From Oligoflexia bacterium (GTDB taxonomy: Bacteria; Bdellovibrionota; UBA1018; CAIMNF01): a DNA stretch of 35,481 nt. Location of the stretch: contig CAIMWN010000288.1 in the NCBI GenBank assembly GCA_903845155.1, forward strand, positions 1-35,481, in the 5' to 3' direction. Below, piece after piece: positions 1-7,776 of the stretch. Every line of letters starts with the position of its first letter. The first letter of the stretch is position 1. The notes beneath the pieces are model-generated. The model saw only the letters and a list, made by a program, of their open reading frames with translations. It ran no database searches and was not told the origin of the DNA. The position numbers and the translations under genes were made by a program.

Positions 1-70
1 GGACGAATGAGAAACAACGCTGAACGTACGCTGTCTCAATGCGCTAAGGATGAAAAGCATCAAGTAAAGA

Positions 71-166
71 ATGGTGGCCCCCCACGCTAGGGCAAGCATA
101 GGTATAACACCAAGACGTCGGTGGAGCCTATGAACTGAGGAATTCGGCCCGGCCAGGTTGAGTTGC
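71..166 (+). other. putative structured RNA segment or long leader
   Basis: No convincing gene covers this stretch, but it can fold. TGGCC at 74-78 can pair with GGCCA at 151-155. Inside, CATAGG (97-102) pairs with CCTATG (127-132), and CACC (108-111) with GGTG (120-123). A small hairpin GATG/CATC lies just upstream (49-52/58-61). The stretch is followed on the same strand by a ribosome site, an 18-codon ORF and a strong terminator, so one transcript probably ends at 322. It could be a riboswitch-like leader, a small RNA whose 5' end is outside the window, or chance pairing. I could not match it to tmRNA, RNase P RNA, SRP RNA or 6S RNA. Confidence 0.3.
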
Positions 167-228
167 TTTAGACAGTTTAAACTACAATTGAATATGCAGA
201 TAAGGGGAAATTTTTGGGAGGAGAGCTA

Positions 229-285
229 ATGAATACTCATGGCGATGATCCACCCCCAAACCCCCCTCAAGATTTGTCACTATGA
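229..285 (+). CDS. possible 18-aa small ORF, proline-rich
   Basis: ATG at 229 is preceded by a very strong Shine-Dalgarno (GGGAGGAG, 216-223) at good spacing. The ORF encodes 18 residues with a Pro/Asn-rich middle (PPPNPP) and stops at TGA 283-285, only 6 nt before the terminator stem. I do not recognise the peptide. The strong ribosome site argues that ribosomes load here. It could be a genuine small protein, or a leader ORF whose translation affects the structured RNA upstream or the terminator downstream; consecutive prolines are known to stall ribosomes without EF-P. Confidence 0.35.
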   Translation: MNTHGDDPPPNPPQDLSL

Positions 286-291
286 CGATCC

Positions 292-322
292 GGGCCCGGT
301 GAATAACCGGGCCCTTTTTTTT
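292..322 (+). terminator. strong rho-independent terminator
   Basis: A 9-bp GC-rich stem (GGGCCCGGT, 292-300, with ACCGGGCCC, 306-314) with a 5-nt loop is followed directly by eight T (315-322). It closes whatever is transcribed from 1-291 and insulates the downstream receiver gene. Confidence 0.9.
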
Positions 323-359
323 GTTCGATGTTCATCGTGAACTTTGCGGTCGTTGAGAT

Positions 360-368
360 TGCTATAAT
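360..368 (+). promoter_or_regulatory. extended -10 promoter (TGcTATAAT)
   Basis: A perfect extended -10 (TG at 360-361, one base, TATAAT at 363-368) lies just upstream of the receiver-like gene. I see no good -35, which extended -10 promoters can lack. Transcription would start near 375, leaving a leader of only about 5 nt before the ATG at 380. Confidence 0.6.
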
Positions 369-379
369 TACGGGGAAAA

Positions 380-781
380 ATGAGTAAATTTAAAGTTTTA
401 TTGATTGAAGATGTTTTGGCTGAACGAATGAGGGTGATGAATGTGCTGAGAGGATTTGATGTCGAAATCGAATCAGCAGTAACTTTTGAGCGCGCACGCG
501 ATCTAGTGGCAAAGCGAAAGTACGATCTCATCATTTCAGAGCTTCTATTGTCGAATTGTCCAGAGTTTCAAGGGGACGGAATTCAATTCTGGCATTTTGT
601 TCAGAACGTTCATCCTGATCACGGACTTTTGTTAGTTGCCGATGACTCGATGCGAAATACGATCGAATTGTTTTTGAAAGATCAGGAACTGCCGGCGATG
701 ATTTCTAAGCCAGTCTGCCACATCGCATTAACGGAAATCCTCCATGATAGGCTGCAATGGGTTAAAAAATTGGCGGCCTAA
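380..781 (+). CDS. response-regulator receiver-like protein lacking the phospho-acceptor Asp
   Basis: This 133-aa protein is a single receiver (CheY-like) domain with no output domain. It opens with the usual hydrophobic strand and acidic pair (LLIED, E10/D11) and keeps the conserved Lys of the SKP motif (K110). At the phospho-acceptor position it has Glu (E54 in DLIISEL) where receivers have Asp, and the usual Thr/Ser after strand 4 is not evident (LLVADDS). It therefore probably cannot be phosphorylated normally, and may act as a constitutive or phospho-independent protein-interaction module. It stands alone between a terminator and smc, with its own extended -10 promoter and a very short leader; a GGGG at 372-375 is the only ribosome-site candidate. 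The fold call is good; the partner is unknown. Confidence 0.8.
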   Translation: MSKFKVLLIEDVLAERMRVMNVLRGFDVEIESAVTFERARDLVAKRKYDLIISELLLSNCPEFQGDGIQFWHFVQNVHPDHGLLLVADDSMRNTIELFLKDQELPAMISKPVCHIALTEILHDRLQWVKKLAA

Positions 782-831
782 GCTTGCCTTTTCTCTCTGA
801 TTAAGTGAAACTTTCCCAAAGTGTCATTTTG

Positions 832-849
832 TTAACACATCATTGTTAA
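832..849. promoter_or_regulatory. dyad TTAACA-N6-TGTTAA upstream of smc
   Basis: A perfect 6-bp inverted repeat (832-837 and 844-849) with a CATCAT spacer lies 24 bp before the smc ATG, in the 92-bp gap after the receiver gene. Its size fits an operator for a dimeric regulator. No clear promoter hexamers could be placed around it. Confidence 0.35.
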
Positions 850-873
850 TTCGACTTGTGGGGGGTAGGCATC

Positions 874-3800
874 ATGCGTATTAAACGCCTAGAGATTCAA
901 GGATTTAAATCATTCAAAGACAAAACAGTCATCTATTTCGATCGTCCCATTACTGGTATTGTCGGACCGAACGGTTCAGGAAAATCCAACATTGTTGATG
1001 CTTTCTTTTGGGTCATGGGCGAACAGTCCTACAAGCACATCCGCTCCAGCGGATCTGACGATATTATTTTCAAAGGCAGCAGTAAATACCAACCACTCGG
1101 GCTCGCTGAGGCCACTTTGGTCATGGAGCAAGATTGCACAGATTTAGACGCCCCTGTGGGTGCAAGCGCCAGCCCAGAAGTCAAAAAGAAGGAAATATCG
1201 GTTACTCGCCGTGTGTACCGTTCAGGCGAAGGCGAATATTTTATTAATGGAGTTCCTGCTCGTCTTAAAGACATTCAAGAATTGTTTTTAGACACCGGCG
1301 TGGGCGCAAAAGGTTATTCGGTGATTGAGCAAGGGCAGATCGACAAGGTGGTGAATTCAAAACCAGAAGATCGTCGCTTGTTAATCGAAGATGCCGCCGG
1401 AATTGCAAAATATAAACAACGCAAAAAAGAATCGCTTCGAAAACTGGAGGGTGCCAATGGCAACCTCATGCGGATTAACGATGTACTTCAAGAAATTGAT
1501 CGCTCACTTTCTAGTTTAGAAAGACAAGCGCAAAAGGCTCGTCGGTATAAGGAATATCGTGCGGAGCTTTTGGAAAAAGAAACCACTTGGGGACGCCGTA
1601 AAAATCAAGTTCTCAAGCGTCAGGTCATTCGGATTATGCAGGATCGTGAAGGTCTTGATCATTTGTTAACTGGACTTAAAGCGGAGCTTTCACAGTGTGA
1701 ATCTGATTTGGAAACTCAACGAATTGTTCAATTAACGGATTCTAAAATTCAGGAACAACTTCAAAGCGAAGTCGAGCGCTCTGTCGCTGATTTAAGTCAT
1801 CATCAAAGTGCACTTGAATTATCACGCAAGCGCCAAGAAGACTTAAATCGTCAATTGGTTCAACTTGATAGTGAGAAAAATCAAATTGAAGGTGACCTTG
1901 CTTATCATCGCGAATCCATTGGTGTAAAAAACGAAGACTTCGTTACTCTCGATGAAAAAGTTGCAGTCATTACTGAGCGCGCAGAGGCTTTGGAGGCCAG
2001 TGTGCGTGATCTACGTGAAGCTCATCATGTTAATAAACGCGAAGCCGAAAGTAAGCGCCGCGAGTTTGTGGCGCTCACGCAAACGTCTTCTCAAAGCTAC
2101 TCAAAAATTGCTGCAATGAAAGAGCGCGTACAAGGTGCGGAATCGCAACTTGCGAAAATTGAAGCACAAGCTCAAGAACTCAGTGAGGTGCTTGCTACAA
2201 CTAAAGAAGAAAAAATAACTTTAAATCAGCGACTTGAAGATAAAACTTCCACTCGCTCTCACACGCGCGACTTAGTGAATGCAAAAAAAGAACTCGTGTC
2301 TTCGATTGAAGTAGAATCAAAATCTGCTCGTCATTCTTATGATCAAGCACTCAAAAATCTCACTTCACTCAGCTCTCGCATGAAGAGTCTTGAAGATCTT
2401 GAAAAAGCACGTGAAGGCATGGCTAACGGACCGAAAAAAGTCTTGGAATGGGCAAAAGAAGAAGGCAAGACCTTCGCCGTCCTTTCAGATTTCATCGAAG
2501 TAGAAGGTGGTTATGATCAAGCCGTGGAAACGGTCCTTGGTCATGCATTTGATCGCCTTTATGTGCAAGATGCGGACACTGCATTTGAAGCGCTTCGTTT
2601 TCTTCGTGACTGCCAAGAGGGAAGTGCCGCCATTCAAATTGCGATTCCAAATCTAGAGCAAAAAGAACGCGCACAATATAATCCACTTCGTAAATTTGTT
2701 CATTTGATTAACCCAACCGGTTACAGCGCTGAAAGTTCAAAAACAGTTCATCAGTTGATTGAGTGTCTGGTGTCTTCGGTTGAAGTGCTAGAAGAAGTGC
2801 CAAATTTAGGCGATATCAAAACCTATCAAGCCGAAAAAATAAGTTTCGTAACGAAGAACGGCATTTGGTTTGATGCAAACCAAGGTGTGTTGTTTGGTGG
2901 AAGCGCTGAAAGTGATCAGGCGAGCAGCATTCTTGCTCGTAAGCGTGTCATTCAAGAACTTCGTGGCGAAGTTGCGAATGCTGAAATCGTGCATGCGAAT
3001 TTAGATGAAAAAGTAAGCATCCTTGCTCAGTCCTTAGAGACTGAACAGTCCGAGCTAAAACTATTGCAAGTGACCTTGGGTGATCTTGAAATTGAAGTGG
3101 GTACACTTGAGCGCGAGTGTGCGCAAAAGGAACGTACGATTCAAGAGATGGCGCGATCATTTGAACGCCAGCAAGATGAAAAGACACAGTATCAAGAGCA
3201 AATTGAACAGTCTTTTAATGAGATTTCCTCTATTGAAACTTCTTTGGTTGAAATTGCCAGTACCCGCGAAACTTTAGAGGCTTGGGTAAAAGATCACGAA
3301 GCTCAACTTGCAGAAAAAGATGCTGAACTCAGAACTGACGAAGAGGAACTTCAGGTGGCTCGAATTCAAGAAGCGTCTGAAAAGGAGCGAAAAAACTCGC
3401 TTAAAAAGGAACTTGAAACGGAACAACGCTATCTGCAAGATCGCGAACGCCGCTTAAGTGAAGTGGAACGTTTACTTGAAACCTTTAATGAAGATCGCAG
3501 TCAGTACTCAGGGAATGACTCCGAGCACGAAGACGCAGTGATGAACTTTACTCGTTCACTTTCTGAGAAGCGTGAAGCGCTTTCTTTGGTTCGTGATCGT
3601 TTGGAGCAAGCAAATACTCAGGTGAACTCTAGAATGGAGCGCATTCGCGAACTTCATAAATTGGGAGATGATAAAACGAAATCAGTCACTCAATTCGCGA
3701 TCGACCTTGAGCGACTCATGGGCGAGCTCAATCATTTAACTCAAAACATGGAAGAGAAGTATGGTGTGGGTTGCTTGGAAGAGTCTGAAGGTCAAAATAT

Positions 3801-4506
3801 TCAAGAAGAGATGAATGATCCAGTTATTACGCTTGAAGTATCGGCCGAAGAGGAAAAGGCCCTTCATGTTGAAGTGGAAGACCTTCGTGATCGCATTCGC
3901 CGTTTGGGCGAAGTAAATACCATGGCAGTTGAAGAGTACGAAGAAATGCAAAAGCGTCATGAGTATCTCTTCAAAGAGAAGGCTGATCTCGAGCATTCTA
4001 TTCAAAACCTGAATGATGCTATTGAGCATATTAATAAGACATCAGAAGAGCGGTTCCAAAAAGCGTTTGAGGCTATTGCGACTCGCTTTGAAAAACTCTT
4101 CCCCATTATTTTTGGTGGTGGACAGGCTCAACTCACGCTCGTGTATCCAGAAGGCTCACAAGATATTTTGGAAGCCGGTGTGGATATTTTAGCGCAACCT
4201 CCGGGCAAGAAGATTTCAAATATGACTCTTCTTTCAGGTGGGGAAAAAGCTTTAACCGCGATATCACTTATTTTCGCAATCTTTATGGTGAAGCCTTCTC
4301 CATTCTGTATTCTGGACGAGGTCGATGCGCCTCTCGATGATACTAATATCGGTAAATTCAATGCCCTGGTTCGCGAGATGTCGGCGAAATCGCAATTCAT
4401 TCTCGTTACCCACAATAAGAAGACGATGGAATTGAATGATACGCTTTATGGTGTGACGATGGAAGAACCAGGAGTATCGCGCATGGTTTCCATCCAACTC
4501 CAGTAA
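874..4506 (+). CDS. smc: chromosome segregation protein SMC
   Basis: SMC is the ATPase core of the bacterial condensin that compacts and segregates chromosomes, normally with ScpA/ScpB. From the chosen start it is 1210 aa, as expected. The N-terminal head carries Walker A (GPNGSGKSN, residues 31-39). Long Glu/Lys/Gln-rich coiled coils flank a hinge at about 515-680. The C-terminal head has the ABC signature (LLSGGEKAL, about 1121-1130) and Walker B (CILDEVDAPLDD, about 1143-1154). A TTG at 856 is in frame, but the ATG at 874 is preferred: it has the GGGGGTAGG ribosome site at 860-868 and begins directly with the typical SMC N-terminus (MRIKRLEIQGFKSF). It is monocistronic here; scpA/scpB are not in the window. 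Confidence 0.97.
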   Translation: MRIKRLEIQGFKSFKDKTVIYFDRPITGIVGPNGSGKSNIVDAFFWVMGEQSYKHIRSSGSDDIIFKGSSKYQPLGLAEATLVMEQDCTDLDAPVGASASPEVKKKEISVTRRVYRSGEGEYFINGVPARLKDIQELFLDTGVGAKGYSVIEQGQIDKVVNSKPEDRRLLIEDAAGIAKYKQRKKESLRKLEGANGNLMRINDVLQEIDRSLSSLERQAQKARRYKEYRAELLEKETTWGRRKNQVLKRQVIRIMQDREGLDHLLTGLKAELSQCESDLETQRIVQLTDSKIQEQLQSEVERSVADLSHHQSALELSRKRQEDLNRQLVQLDSEKNQIEGDLAYHRESIGVKNEDFVTLDEKVAVITERAEALEASVRDLREAHHVNKREAESKRREFVALTQTSSQSYSKIAAMKERVQGAESQLAKIEAQAQELSEVLATTKEEKITLNQRLEDKTSTRSHTRDLVNAKKELVSSIEVESKSARHSYDQALKNLTSLSSRMKSLEDLEKAREGMANGPKKVLEWAKEEGKTFAVLSDFIEVEGGYDQAVETVLGHAFDRLYVQDADTAFEALRFLRDCQEGSAAIQIAIPNLEQKERAQYNPLRKFVHLINPTGYSAESSKTVHQLIECLVSSVEVLEEVPNLGDIKTYQAEKISFVTKNGIWFDANQGVLFGGSAESDQASSILARKRVIQELRGEVANAEIVHANLDEKVSILAQSLETEQSELKLLQVTLGDLEIEVGTLERECAQKERTIQEMARSFERQQDEKTQYQEQIEQSFNEISSIETSLVEIASTRETLEAWVKDHEAQLAEKDAELRTDEEELQVARIQEASEKERKNSLKKELETEQRYLQDRERRLSEVERLLETFNEDRSQYSGNDSEHEDAVMNFTRSLSEKREALSLVRDRLEQANTQVNSRMERIRELHKLGDDKTKSVTQFAIDLERLMGELNHLTQNMEEKYGVGCLEESEGQNIQEEMNDPVITLEVSAEEEKALHVEVEDLRDRIRRLGEVNTMAVEEYEEMQKRHEYLFKEKADLEHSIQNLNDAIEHINKTSEERFQKAFEAIATRFEKLFPIIFGGGQAQLTLVYPEGSQDILEAGVDILAQPPGKKISNMTLLSGGEKALTAISLIFAIFMVKPSPFCILDEVDAPLDDTNIGKFNALVREMSAKSQFILVTHNKKTMELNDTLYGVTMEEPGVSRMVSIQLQ

Positions 4507-4511
4507 TTTAT

Positions 4512-4640
4512 GTAATTCTCGTGAAAACGTAGACCGGGCTGCGTTGGGACTACGGACTCTTTCGGTGCGACGTGCTCTTCGTGCGTCTCCCTCCATCGCC
4601 TTGCCCAACTTCGCGCGATCTACGTTTTGACGAAAATTAC
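4512..4640. repeat. 129-bp element with 22-bp imperfect terminal inverted repeats
   Basis: The ends (4512-4533 and 4619-4640) are inverted repeats matching at 20 of 22 positions. Further inside, GTTGGG (4543-4548) pairs with CCCAAC (4604-4609), and GACG/CGTC plus a direct repeat of CGTGC lie in the centre. It starts 5 nt after the smc stop and ends just before the lolA promoter. It is GC-rich inside and has no run of T after the stem, so it is not an ordinary terminator. Candidates are a miniature inverted-repeat transposon, a REP/BIME-like dispersed repeat, or a large RNA hairpin in the smc 3' region. I saw no second copy in this window and no clear target-site duplication. Confidence 0.6.
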
Positions 4641-4645
4641 TGCCC

Positions 4646-4674
4646 TTGTGAGCCAGGCTCTAAAGCTCTATACT
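4646..4674 (+). promoter_or_regulatory. sigma-70-type promoter for lolA
   Basis: TTGTGA (4646-4651), a 17-bp spacer and TATACT (4669-4674). It lies 35 bp before the lolA ATG and immediately after the inverted-repeat element, so lolA need not depend on smc transcription. Confidence 0.55.
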
Positions 4675-4708
4675 GGTAAGGAACTGAAAGTAATTTAAGG
4701 AAAAAAGC

Positions 4709-5344
4709 ATGAAAATTTTGTTCGTTTCTGCCGTCATCTTATTGTTTGCAAATGTTGCTCAAGCAAAGCTGCCAGCTTTACTTGAAAAAGTTCAAGCGGA
4801 GTATATGAAATCTGCTGGAATTGAGGCCAAATTCGAACAAATTACGGATGTAAAGGCGACGAAGCAAAAAAAGAAGGCCCAAGGACGGATTTGGATTAAG
4901 CGCCCGAATAAACTTCGCTGGGAAACGATCAATCCTGATCCGAATATTTTAATTAGTGATGGAAAGACTTTTTGGTTTTATACGCCGCCCTTTGAAAAGG
5001 GTGAGCGCGGACAAGTCATGATTAAAAAGACGGCCCAGGTTCAAACTCAGTTTTTGAATGCACTTCTCAGTGGATCATTTGATTTTGGTAAAATGAATAT
5101 TGCAATAGCGCCGAAGGCCGCCAATGTTTTTATCTTAAGGCCTAAAGAAGGAACGGCCGGAGATGTTCAGACTGCAGAAGTAACTATTAATCAAGCGAAC
5201 AACCAAATTGAGCGTGTTTACATTGTTCATTCCTCTGGAAATGAAACTGAAATTAAACTTCAAGAAATCAAGCTCACCTCGTCACTTGACGAAAAATTAT
5301 TTAAATACACCCCTGATCGCAACACTGACAAAATTGTGGAGTAG
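4709..5344 (+). CDS. lolA: outer-membrane lipoprotein carrier protein LolA
   Basis: LolA is the periplasmic chaperone that takes lipoproteins from LolCDE and delivers them to the outer membrane. The 211-aa product has a clean signal peptide (about residues 1-19, cleavage after AQA). The mature part shows typical LolA features: an early segment similar to IEAKFEQ, the GRIWIKRPNKLRWE strand region, the DGKTFWFYTP motif, and a C-terminal basic/hydrophobic beta pattern. The ribosome site TAAGGAA sits before the ATG. It follows smc with its own promoter, and the next gene also encodes an exported protein. Confidence 0.93.
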   Translation: MKILFVSAVILLFANVAQAKLPALLEKVQAEYMKSAGIEAKFEQITDVKATKQKKKAQGRIWIKRPNKLRWETINPDPNILISDGKTFWFYTPPFEKGERGQVMIKKTAQVQTQFLNALLSGSFDFGKMNIAIAPKAANVFILRPKEGTAGDVQTAEVTINQANNQIERVYIVHSSGNETEIKLQEIKLTSSLDEKLFKYTPDRNTDKIVE

Positions 5345-5347
5345 GGT

Positions 5348-5376
5348 TTGTTTTTCCCTAATCGTTGAAATACACT
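5348..5376 (+). promoter_or_regulatory. candidate promoter giving a leaderless start
   Basis: TTGTTT (5348-5353), a 17-bp spacer and TACACT (5371-5376). The ATG of the next gene follows after only 6 nt and has no Shine-Dalgarno, so the transcript may begin at or next to the start codon. Confidence 0.4.
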
Positions 5377-5382
5377 GATTCA

Positions 5383-6072
5383 ATGAAGCTAAAAATGATA
5401 TTGATGAGTGTGCTTTTTACTGCGACCGCTTATTCTGCTGAAAAACCAACTTTGGACCCAGCATGTATTGCTTGGGAAAAAGGAAGAACCGAGCTTCAAG
5501 TAAGCATGAGCGCTACCAACGACCAACTCATTGAGAATCTTTCAAAGTATCCGGATCAAAAATCTCATAGCTTCACCTTTATGAAGCCTGAAACCGACCG
5601 TCAAATGCTTACTCGGTTGACGGATATTTCTGAGTGTAAACTATTTTCCTATTTTGATGATTTTAAAACCTTGCTGGCCAAAGAAAATCTATCTCAATCG
5701 CAAAAGAATAAAATCATGAATCTACTTTGGGATCGGATCATCATCAATCATAGTGATGATCGCGACACTCTTTTTAGCATGCGACTTTTTTCTGTTCTAG
5801 TAGAGAAGGTTGTGGATCAAAAGTGGCTTAAGTTGAATGATGCCGGTTATTTTGAATTGTCTCGTGTATTATCCGAAACCGATGGCGCATTTTATTCGTC
5901 TCAGACTTTTTCAAGGGAAGTAAATGGGAAAGGACCTGAAAAATTTAATGGCGTTGAAAAAATGAGTGATGACGAGGTTTACAGTATGTTGCAAAGAATG
6001 CGTAAAGAAAGACAGGGGGCGGACCGAGCGATGCATTCGCTGGTTCGTTGGGTTCAGCGTGTTCGCTTGTAG
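5383..6072 (+). CDS. secreted protein of unknown function
   Basis: I do not recognise this 229-aa protein. The ATG at 5383 is preferred to the in-frame TTG at 5365, because it begins a standard signal peptide (about 19 residues, cleavage after YSA). The mature protein is charged and probably mostly helical. It has Cys residues at the start (DPACIAW) and at SECKLF that could form a disulfide, and no lipobox or membrane span. The C-terminus is Arg-rich. It follows lolA by 38 bp and precedes a GNAT gene by 29 bp, with no visible Shine-Dalgarno. A periplasmic location is likely. Confidence 0.75.
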   Translation: MKLKMILMSVLFTATAYSAEKPTLDPACIAWEKGRTELQVSMSATNDQLIENLSKYPDQKSHSFTFMKPETDRQMLTRLTDISECKLFSYFDDFKTLLAKENLSQSQKNKIMNLLWDRIIINHSDDRDTLFSMRLFSVLVEKVVDQKWLKLNDAGYFELSRVLSETDGAFYSSQTFSREVNGKGPEKFNGVEKMSDDEVYSMLQRMRKERQGADRAMHSLVRWVQRVRL

Positions 6073-6101
6073 GAGTTTTTTGGTTAGGAAAGATTTAAAT
6101 T

Positions 6102-6671
6102 ATGGCACAAATTCAGCCCGTTGAAATTCTCACACACAAGGGTAAGAAGATAATATTAAGAGCTCCCGTAGGCTCTGATGCTGAAGATGTTTTAAAATAT
6201 ATTAGCGAGGTTTTACGTGAGTCAGAGTTCTTTCTTACGTCTTCAGAAGAAATGACTTTAACCGTTGAGCAAGAAAAGGCCTGGATTGAAGGTTTATTAG
6301 AAAAACCAAGATCACTTGCGATCATTGCAGAATACGAAAATCAGGTAGTCGGAATTCTCCATTTTGATTCAGGTCACAGAAAGCGTATTGCGCATACCGG
6401 TGAGTTTGGAATGTCGCTCGACAGTCGATTTCGTGACGAGGGTTTGGGAACGGCTATACTCAAGACTTTCTTAGCATGGGCAACGATTACTCCCGGCATT
6501 GAAAAGATTTATTTGAAGGTGCACATTACAAACGAAAGGGCGATCGCACTTTATAGGAAATGCGGATTCATTCAAGAGGGTTATTTTAAAAACGATCTAA
6601 AGTACGGTGAGAATCAGTATGCTGATTCCATCTTTATGTCCAAATTCGTAAAAACAATTTCTGAGAAGTAA
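6102..6671 (+). CDS. GNAT-family N-acetyltransferase (RimJ/RimL type)
   Basis: A 189-aa acetyl-CoA-dependent acetyltransferase. It has the GNAT core: a central strand (GEFGMSLDSRFRDEG), motif A with the acetyl-CoA loop RDEGLGTAIL at about residues 111-120, and the motif-B region with the NERAIALYRKCGF helix and strand typical of the family. The substrate cannot be told from sequence; RimL-like enzymes acetylate ribosomal proteins, but related ones act on antibiotics, spermidine or amino acids. A TAGGAAAG ribosome site precedes the ATG by about 9 nt. It converges with the flagellin block. Confidence 0.88.
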   Translation: MAQIQPVEILTHKGKKIILRAPVGSDAEDVLKYISEVLRESEFFLTSSEEMTLTVEQEKAWIEGLLEKPRSLAIIAEYENQVVGILHFDSGHRKRIAHTGEFGMSLDSRFRDEGLGTAILKTFLAWATITPGIEKIYLKVHITNERAIALYRKCGFIQEGYFKNDLKYGENQYADSIFMSKFVKTISEK

Positions 6672-6678
6672 AAGAGTG

Positions 6679-6739
6679 GAGGTTCGAAATCACCAGTAGA
6701 GACACCCCAACCGAACCTCGCGGCTCTGTCAGGGTGTCT
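6679..6739. other. interlocked inverted repeats (possible pseudoknot or bidirectional terminator)
   Basis: GAGGTTCG (6679-6686) pairs with CGAACCTC (6712-6719). Within that loop AGACACCC (6700-6707) pairs with GGGTGTCT (6732-6739). The two 8-bp stems interlock, so they form either an H-type pseudoknot or two mutually exclusive hairpins. The element sits in the 131-bp gap between the convergent acetyltransferase and flagellin genes, and either transcript would carry it. There is no long T run on either side, so it is not a textbook terminator. Confidence 0.55.
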
Positions 6740-6802
6740 TTGGATATGAGTGATTAAGACAACTGATATAAGGGGCTAGCTAATGTGATCGGTGTATTTG
6801 GC

Positions 6803-7636
6803 CTAGAGCAGTTTAAGTGCTAATTGCTGCGAAGAGTTTGCTTGCGCTAACACCGCAATCCCTGCTTGTTGAAGGATTTGTTTTTGAGCAAGCGTAGTGG
6901 TTTCTTCCGCTATGTCGGTATCTGCAATTCTCGATCGTGCTTGTTCCAAGTTTTCGGTCGCAATGCCGATAGTATTGGTGGTAGAGACGAGTTTGTTTTG
7001 CATGGCCCCTAAGCTTGCGCGGGCTCCTGATACTCTTGCGATTGCTTCATCAACGCTATCGATGGAGTCCCGTGCTTTGCTAACGGTTAGGGCAGAAGCT
7101 CCGGATACGCCGATCGTATCGGTCGTGATATTGAAGTCTTTCACATTGAATTTAAGGCGATCCGCTTCATTGTTTCTGGCGCCCACTTGGATTTCAAGCT
7201 CGCTTTTATTGGCTTGGCCGTTTAAGAGGGGAGTGCCGTTGAAATTGGTCACATTTGAAATACGATCAATTTCCTGTTTTAAACTTTGGTATTCTTTATC
7301 GATAAAGCCACGCTCACGATCACCGATGGTGTCGGAAGCGGCCTGGATGGAGAGCTCTCGTAGCCTTACGAGAATGTTTCCAACTTCGGAAAGGCCTCCC
7401 TCGGCAACTTGCACTAAGGAGATTCCGTCGTTCGCATTTCTTTCAGCTTGTTTCAGTGAGCGAACTTGCGCGTTCATATTTTCACTGATGGATAAACCAG
7501 CAGCATCGTCACCTGCGGACGTGATTCGGTTTCCCGAAGCAAGTCTGTTATACGTCTTTTGCATTTCCCCATTGGTTTTTTGCAAGTTTCTCTGCGCAGC
7601 CATGGAAGCTAGGTTTGTTCCAATTCTTAATCCCAT
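6803..7636 (-). CDS. fliC: flagellin (downstream copy)
   Basis: A 277-aa filament subunit. The N-terminal D0/D1 region (MGLRIGTNLASMAAQRNL onward, with the RLASGNRI and DDAAGLSIS motifs) and the C-terminal helix ending ALKLL are classic. The ANDGISLVQVAEGG and RELSIQAASDT motifs are present. The exposed D2/D3 domain is almost absent, as in the short flagellins of Bdellovibrio. It is secreted by the flagellar export system, so it lacks a signal peptide. The ribosome site AGGGA is close to the ATG. It lies 304 bp downstream of a second flagellin of the same length. I find no sigma-28 promoter of its own, only a TATACT at 7728-7723 and a 7-bp hairpin (7681-7687/7694-7700) in the probable leader. 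Confidence 0.95.
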   Translation of the reverse strand: MGLRIGTNLASMAAQRNLQKTNGEMQKTYNRLASGNRITSAGDDAAGLSISENMNAQVRSLKQAERNANDGISLVQVAEGGLSEVGNILVRLRELSIQAASDTIGDRERGFIDKEYQSLKQEIDRISNVTNFNGTPLLNGQANKSELEIQVGARNNEADRLKFNVKDFNITTDTIGVSGASALTVSKARDSIDSVDEAIARVSGARASLGAMQNKLVSTTNTIGIATENLEQARSRIADTDIAEETTTLAQKQILQQAGIAVLAQANSSQQLALKLL

Positions 7637-7776
7637 ATCCCTAATACCCTTTCGTCTACGCTGTCCCTGATTTTGCGTGCTTGATTCCGTGAAGAATCAA
7701 ATCTTAATACGCCCTCAAAGCTAGTATACGAAAGTTTCTAACGATATGCATTAAAAAAGTAGAGTAAAATAGTCAA

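Noticed and set aside
85-132. Similarity to a c-di-GMP-I (GEMM) riboswitch (CACGC...AGGGCAA)
   Set aside because: Only about a dozen bases agree. The conserved ACGCAAAGCC segment and the tetraloop/receptor arrangement are not present.
6676-6730. GGTTCGAAATC looking like a tRNA T-arm
   Set aside because: No acceptor, D or anticodon stem can be formed around it; the sequence is better explained by the interlocked inverted repeats.
6897-7670. A 257-codon open frame on the plus strand across the flagellin gene
   Set aside because: It lies antisense to a clear flagellin, starts inside it, has no ribosome site, and its sequence is the Ser/Ala-rich pattern expected from reading flagellin codons backwards.
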